Below are positions 58,842 through 64,000 of a stretch of DNA of 64,000 nucleotides, piece after piece. Under the pieces are notes generated by a model, which saw only the letters and a list, made by a program, of their open reading frames with translations, ran no database searches and was not told where the DNA came from. The DNA comes from Apoda limacodes (lineage: Eukaryota > Arthropoda > Insecta > Lepidoptera > Limacodidae). The translations under genes and the position numbers were made by a program. The number at the start of each line of letters is the position of its first letter. The stretch's first letter is position 1. The stretch is from assembly GCA_946406115.1 (NCBI GenBank), contig OX291545.1, forward strand, positions 13,592,001-13,656,000. The letters are read 5' to 3'.

Positions 58842-58850
58842 ATGGTTCAG
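58842..58850 (+). CDS. NGDN: NGDN proposed first coding exon (9 nt)
   Basis: The large exon opens at the acceptor GTTTCAG with GCGACTGACGAAATGG, so the protein could start at the internal Met or upstream. ATGGTTCAG with a GTATGT donor splices in phase 0 to give MVQATDEMEQANLPQA, whose length and acidic start resemble other neuroguidins. It is 3.8 kb away, so this is an inference. Confidence 0.45.
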
Positions 58851-61800
58851 GTATGTTATGGAAATGCAATATTTATTTTGAACAGGTTAGTAAAACCGTA
58901 TTGGGAACATTCTTAAGTTTGCCAGACTGGATTTCTAGAGAAAAGTACATGGTAGTAGGTCTTACCTCTCGAGACCCATGGAAGCACTTGCATACATTTT
59001 ACTCCCTATGTCACGGGTTTGGTGTACTTGAGACTTCTCATTAAGTCCCAGATATAACTCGCGGCCCTCTTTGCATATGGCTGAAGCCTACTCCAAGTTT
59101 AAGAATAGTTTATGTATAAAAGTCCTTTGGAAATTAAAGGCCTAAAATACATCCACTGTTTGGCTTACATAGATTTATTTTGTATTTGCACAAAGGAGAC
59201 AGTATAAATTTGAAATTCAGTCCAAGTAACTAAAAGAGTGTGAAGAGAAAAAAGTATTTTCTCAGCGCCCCTTAAATACACCACAACCCCAAAATTTCCT
59301 CTAGGCATTCAGTACAATGATTCAAACTATGCTTCCCACTGATTAAGATATTAATGTATTAGGCCCAAAAATTACTTTACTTGATTCAGAACTATTAATA
59401 GTGTTGATGAAAGATTAAGGCACCATCATATCCTTTTTTTTTCTACTATTAATTTCAATGTAACCAGGGCTGGACAATATTTGAATTACTTTAATTGAAA
59501 TACATATTTTAAATACAAATATGAATTTTGTATTTCAATTACTCTAGAAAAATGTTATTTGTAATTGGTATTTTAAATTTTTAAATTTGTATATTGTAGT
59601 TAGTATTTCAAATACTTATAATTTGAAAATCCATTTCAAAATAACTTTAGCGATTATATAAAAAATAAGACAACTTATTTATCTTAAAATAGTATGTGTC
59701 TGTCATTCCTAACTTCCTGCTACCTATCTGGGTCCTAATTTCTTTTGTAATGTTGTCACCTTGAAGAATTGGGATTGAATAACAAATAAAATTTTGTTTT
59801 GTGTAGATAGAAATTAAAAGATAAATTAAACCCATAATGGCATCTGATTTATAGTTTTACAATTAAAAAAGATGTTTTTACAGAAAAAAGGGGTCAGAGT
59901 AACTAAAAGTCAGTCAGCAAGTCAGCGCCCCCTTTTGTACACCCCAACCAAAAAACATGTTTCAAAACTAATTCATGCATAACAAGCACCTCCTTAAAAA
60001 AAATCTATTTTAGGGGCTATAGGTTTATAGTGGATATTTGTTGGGCAGCTAGATTAACACATTCTCTTAGTTCTCCCTACGTTGTAATTGGTTTCTCATG
60101 AACTCATCTTTTAGGCTAAATTACGAATATAGATACATCTAGGGCTGTGCCGACCCCCCACACCACCTGTGTGCAAAACCTATGAAGCACCCCTTTTTTT
60201 CACAAATCTTCATGTTTCAACTTTTGCATTTTAAATTTGAATTTGATATACTGCTAATATACTTTTTTCTGCAAATAAATACATATTCCATATACATAAA
60301 TAAACAGAATTTTTTTTTTCAAAGGACCTTTTGGGAATCGATCCCGTAAATTCCGGCAGCGATTACTTGTATAAAATAAAACAGTCACGTGATCTATCTG
60401 CCACATCAAAATCGGTGCAGGTGTTTCAAAAATTAAGAAAAAAACGGACAGAAATTAAAAAGATTTTTTTTTTTTATTTTACATTACAGACTTAAGTTAT
60501 ATTTATTTGTACAGAAAATTACATAAAAAGCACATACCACTACATATAGCATTCTTTGAATCAGATTTTAAAACATCTTCATCGATAAAATTACTGATTT
60601 CTTTCTCTATTTTATTTGTAATTTTAACACATTCTTCTTCTTGTTTTCTTTTCATTATTAAATTCTGGTAACCAGATAATTTCTTTTTTTGTATCTTGAT
60701 TACTATCACTCATCGTGAAAACACGTTAAAACAATCAGTAACACACAAACTATATATTGTTTTTAGTGCTAGAACTTATTCTTATTATAAGAAATTAGTG
60801 AACCGCGCACACTGAAAAGCGCACCTTGCACACACTATCTATGTGTGCAAAAAAATTAAACCACAAAGTGAATATTATCTTGGAAGACTCGTACAATAAG
60901 CCGCAATGTATGTTTTGTTATTGACAAGGCATATGTTGTGCCTAGTGTACCTACTTACTAATCGATACTCCACTACAATGAATATGTTGTTGTGTAAGTG
61001 TAACAAAAATAATTTCGATGGCGGCGCCTCTTCGCACACTTCGCACACAGGGGCGGCGCGGCCCTGGATACATCTGTGGGCTAAATCAACAAGAATATTT
61101 CCCTGGAAATACGACAGATAACGCTAGAATCGAAAACCGTGCAAATCTTGGTTGCCCAGATATTTAGCTATAATAATAATTATGAAAATTTCATTATTCT
61201 ACTTACTACCTAAAAGGTCGGACAGATAGACAATGTAGGCTTAGTAATAGTAATAGGGTCCCGTTTGCACCCTTTGTGTAGGGAACCCAAAAAAAAAATA
61301 TAGTGACACAACAAACTATTTTTAAAATTATTTTAAATTATTTTGTATTTCAATTAAAATGGTTAAAATACTGTATTTTGTATTTCATTTCAAGTTTGGC
61401 ATATGAAACTAAAAATTAAAATGTAAAACAATAAGATAATAATAAGAATGCGCTGTTTGCCAAGGAGGGCTCACTTCTCCAGATCTCTTTAATGTTTACA
61501 TCAATGGTTTGGTTGAGGAGCACCGGTGTAGGTTGTCATATAGGGGGTGTTTGTGTTAACAGCAGATGATATGGTGCTGCTCGCCCCATTGATTAAAAGT
61601 CTAAGAAATCTGCTATTAGTATGTGAGCATTACGCGAATACGCGTGGACTAAAACATAATGCTAAGAAGACAGAACTGATTTTTAGGTCGGGTAGGGGTC
61701 CGGAGAATATGCTCAAAGTGAAGTTATATGGAGTAGTGGTACGAACAGTGGATTGTGTCAGATATTTGGGGCATATACTAATAAATGATCCTAGGGATGA

Positions 61801-63516
61801 CCTAGACATTGAGCGGGAAATACGGGCCCTCTTGGTTCAGTGCAACATGATTGCGCGTAGATTTGGTAGGTGTAGTGATGAGGTTAATTTGACATTTTTA
61901 ATGCCTACAGCTTGTGTTTCTACACTTGTCAGCTTTTTCGCGTAAATCGTATAGCACTATGATTCAACTACGTGTTTCGCATTCTCATGTGTCGGCCGCG
62001 TTACTATAGCGCATCAAGCATGTTTGCCAAGGCGGGAGTGCCAGACTTTTTGCTGTCATGAGGACTCGTGTGGAGTCTCTTTGTGAGAGGCTCCGCTGTT
62101 CTAATAATAACCTACTGCGAATGGTTAGTACAGATCTGGAAAGCCCCATATATAAATACTGGATTTCTGTGCATTGGGATGAGAACCAAGAGTTATCTAA
62201 TGTTTGATCTCATTTTTTTTTCATTTATTTTCCAACGAATTAACAATATAATAAAATTAAAAAATAATTCTAATCCTTCCTACTGTCAATCAATTTTATT
62301 GAGGATTATATGTAGGGACTTCAGTCGCCGCTGTCATATTTAATCAAAACTTAGGGCATTTTCCCATGTAATGCAATATATTTTATTTATTGTACTGTGT
62401 TAAATACCCTATTTTGTTTGATGAAATGAGACATAAGTGTATTTTTACAATTATAAATGTATACTACCATATGTTGTTTACATGACAATAATACTGTAGT
62501 TATGGCATAGTACAAGTTACAAACCAGAAGTTACATCAACATATAATTATTACATTCTGCCTCTTATTAATAATGTAAATTTTGAGATTTTAAGTAGATA
62601 TGTGTGATTGTTTCAGGCGACTGACGAAATGGAACAAGCCAATCTGCCTCAAGCCATAAATTTATTTAAAGAAATGAATTCAAATGTGCAACAAGTTTCG
62701 CAGCTAGTAGACAACATGTTGGATCGTGTTAAAAATGGTGAAATGTCTACAGATAAAGGACTTAGTTTTTTGGAAATGAAATATCAAATGCTTCTGAGCT
62801 ATTTAATTAATTTAACTTATATTGTCTTAAGAAAATGCTCTGGTGTGAAAATAGAATCAGACCCAACTATTGACAGGCTTATTGAAATACGTACTGTTCT
62901 CGAAAAAATAAGACCAATAGATTCTAAACTTAAGTATCAAATTGACAAGCTTGTTAAAACAGCTGTTGTGGGACCATCAACAGAAGAAGATCCACAGTCA
63001 TATCGAGCTAATCCATCAAACCTAATTAGTAAAATCGAAGACTCTGCAGAAGATTCTAATGACGACTCTGAAGCAACACATGGCAAGGCTGAAAAGCCAA
63101 ACAAGTCTAATATCTATGTACCTCCAAAACTAGCTGCTGTACATTTTGATGAAAAAACTTCCAGATTTGAAAATGATTCCAAAAATAATGAGAAAACTAA
63201 AAAGAAATTCCTTAATTCAAATGTTATGCGTGAACTACGTGAAGAGTATTCTGAAGCTCCATTAGAAATCAGTTCAGGTAATCATGTAAAACATTCTGTG
63301 TCGAAACATGAACAGGAAAAGACTGAATATGAAGAGAATTATCTGACGAGATTACCTGTTACTAAAGCAGAAAAGAATCGCAGAAAAAAGTTGACTACAG
63401 TTGGTATGTTAGCAGATGAAATCACAGGAAGTAGTGGACATACTAGCAAAATAACTCGAAAGCACAAACTTAAATCAAAGAAAGGGAAAGGATTTAAAAA
63501 ACGGCGTATTCACTAA
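58842..63516 (+). CDS. NGDN: neuroguidin (Sas10/Utp3/Lcp5 family), two coding exons
   Basis: Neuroguidin is a nucleolar protein of the small-subunit processome (yeast Lcp5) that in animals also binds eIF4E. The protein here has about 302 residues (human 315). Exons are 58842-58850 (tentative, ATGGTTCAG) and 62617-63516. Landmarks are KGLSFLEMKYQMLLSYLINL, RLIEIRTVLEKIRPIDSKLK and YQIDKLVKTAVVGP in the Sas10/Utp3 domain (about residues 50-125), an acidic stretch, YVPPKLAAVHFDE, MRELREEYSEAPLEI, YEENYLTRLPVTK and the basic C-terminus KKGKGFKKRRIH. The 3.8 kb intron is filled with transposon debris. Confidence 0.93.
59200..60010. repeat. repeat relics in the NGDN intron
   Basis: AAGTAACTAAAAGAGTGTG followed by GCGCCCCTTAAATACACC (from 59224) recurs as GAGTAACTAAAAGTCAGTC followed by GCGCCCCCTTTTGTACACC (from 59897), two direct copies about 670 bp apart. 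Between them, CAGGGCTGGACAATATTTG at 59465 begins an array of ATTTCAAATAC-type words that looks like a hAT-like end. AATACTGTATTTTGTATTTC at about 61365 resembles it. Confidence 0.5.
60140..61066 (-). mobile_element. internally deleted hAT element with perfect target duplication
   Basis: Ends TAGGGCTGTGCCGACC (left) and, reverse complemented, CAGGGCCGCGCCGCCCC (right), both continuing to CTGTGTGC. GATACATC occurs directly outside both ends (60132-60139 and 61067-61074), an exact 8-bp target duplication as made by hAT transposases. The only coding remnant is on the minus strand near 60712-60503. Confidence 0.88.
60503..60712 (-). pseudogene. N-terminus of a hAT transposase
   Basis: On the minus strand MSDSNQDTKK shifts frame into KKKLSGYQNLIMKRKQEEEC and continues to IEKEISNFIDEDV before the element's 3' part. 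KLSGYQN followed by a charged helix resembles the N-terminus of ZMYM1-like hAT transposases. Catalytic and dimerisation regions are absent. Confidence 0.5.
61190..61300 (+). repeat. tail fragment of the lepidopteran dispersed repeat
   Basis: GGTCGGACAGATAGACAATG, then GGCTTAGTAATAG and AGGGTCCCGTTTGCACCC with GTAGGGAACCCAAAAA matches the end of the repeat at 46901-47331. Confidence 0.65.
61445..62200 (+). mobile_element. non-LTR retrotransposon fragment in the NGDN intron
   Basis: The plus strand reads RSTGVGCHIGGV, then a catalytic-box remnant TADDMVLLAP, LLVCEHYANTRGLKHNAKKT, VDCVRYLGHILINDPRDDLD and IEREIRALLVQCNMIARRFG. After a frameshift near 61930 the sequence matches the family's tail (RILMCRPRYYSAS-like). 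Both ends are truncated. It is a different family from the LINE at 21.8 kb. Confidence 0.75.
62617..63516 (+). CDS. NGDN: NGDN main coding exon
   Basis: 900 nt from the acceptor to TAA at 63514-63516. It encodes 299 residues covering the whole conserved protein without lesions. If the upstream micro-exon is wrong, translation would start at the Met of TDEMEQANL. Confidence 0.95.
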   Translation, partial: ATDEMEQANLPQAINLFKEMNSNVQQVSQLVDNMLDRVKNGEMSTDKGLSFLEMKYQMLLSYLINLTYIVLRKCSGVKIESDPTIDRLIEIRTVLEKIRPIDSKLKYQIDKLVKTAVVGPSTEEDPQSYRANPSNLISKIEDSAEDSNDDSEATHGKAEKPNKSNIYVPPKLAAVHFDEKTSRFENDSKNNEKTKKKFLNSNVMRELREEYSEAPLEISSGNHVKHSVSKHEQEKTEYEENYLTRLPVTKAEKNRRKKLTTVGMLADEITGSSGHTSKITRKHKLKSKKGKGFKKRRIH

Positions 63517-63785
63517 AACACCTTGCTCTTTAGAATTTGCTAACAAGGTTAAAATTTGATATTAACTGCACATCCTTGATTGATTTTCAAGTTGTGAATA
63601 TAGATTCTAAATAATCAATAATTAGTTATTAATCGACCTTTTTTTTCCCTTTTTTTTTATTGTAATTGGTTATGATTTTTTTAATATTTTTAAGAATCTT
63701 TTTGCATATATGTTTTAAATTTTACTCATGTGAGCCATTATTATGTTTTATTTTCGTAAAACTTGATTCAAATTGCTAATTCCAA

Positions 63786-63825
63786 AATAAAACAACTAAT
63801 GTAGTTTTGGAAATTATTTAATAAA
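63786..63825 (+). terminator. NGDN polyadenylation signals
   Basis: AATAAA at 63786-63791 and again at 63820-63825, about 270-310 nt after the NGDN stop. Either would give a 3' UTR of normal length. Confidence 0.5.
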
Positions 63826-64000
63826 GTTAACAAAACAATTATCTAGCTGTATCAAGTAGACCACATGAGTTCGTTGATCTTCGTTTTTTATTTACCTATG
63901 TAATATTAATAAGTTAATTGGTAATCTTTATTACATATTGTATGTATATGTTAAAATTTTGTTTTCTTACATTATTTTGTTTGTGATGTTTGGTCTTGTT

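Overview
This is nuclear DNA of an insect, almost certainly a lepidopteran (moth or butterfly). The evidence is AT-rich non-coding sequence, short GT-AG-bounded exons, and several dispersed repeats that I recognise as typical of Lepidoptera: the CCGGCCAAGTGCGAG repeat, a tRNA-derived SINE, a non-LTR family with the 3' tail GCTTGTTTGCCACC, and mariner, hAT, Harbinger, Copia and RTE relics. Species cannot be named from the sequence alone.

Host genes. (1) The last two exons of a senseless/Gfi1 zinc-finger transcription factor (+, 511-661 and 3540-3820); the N-terminal exons lie outside the window. (2) An intronless carbonyl-reductase-like SDR gene (+, 17414-18238). (3) A complete TM9SF4-type nonaspanin (-, 44534-30633), solved here as nine exons whose phases all agree and which give a protein of about 622 residues. 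(4) Neuroguidin (NGDN, Sas10/Lcp5 family) (+, 58842-63516), with a proposed 9-nt first coding exon and one large last exon. TM9SF4 and NGDN are divergently transcribed about 14 kb apart. The genes look like ordinary neighbours; nothing suggests one shared pathway.

Mobile DNA fills most of the remainder. Left part: a mariner with an open transposase (5647-6720), two small inverted-repeat elements (7.1 and 8.1 kb), a decayed hAT (8972-11291) and an 11.5 kb lepidopteran repeat carrying a 5S-rRNA-like segment. Middle: old LINE debris (15.3-16.3 kb), a SINE (18.55 kb), an RTE fragment (19.7-20.9 kb), a nearly intact single-ORF Jockey-superfamily LINE (21.8-25.2 kb) broken by one stop codon, scrambled pieces of the same LINE (26.5 kb), and a Copia element (27022-29758) with both LTRs, a 5-bp target duplication and an internal deletion. 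The TM9SF4 introns hold an internally deleted mariner, a SINE-like repeat, a long inverted repeat, and a degraded LINE copy interrupted by a solo LTR with an exact 4-bp target duplication. Between TM9SF4 and NGDN lie a decayed PIF/Harbinger whose two genes appear interleaved on opposite strands, a CR1-like LINE fragment, Gypsy-like gag and integrase remnants, and a hAT-like element at 57.2 kb. The NGDN intron contains a deleted hAT with a perfect 8-bp target duplication and another non-LTR fragment.

I found no rRNA array, no convincing functional tRNA and no CRISPR array. The most interesting points are the interleaved Harbinger gene structure, the paired 9-nt start exons, the nested solo LTR, the long hairpin in a TM9SF4 intron, the 5S-like pieces inside two dispersed repeats, and the LINE one stop codon away from an open frame.
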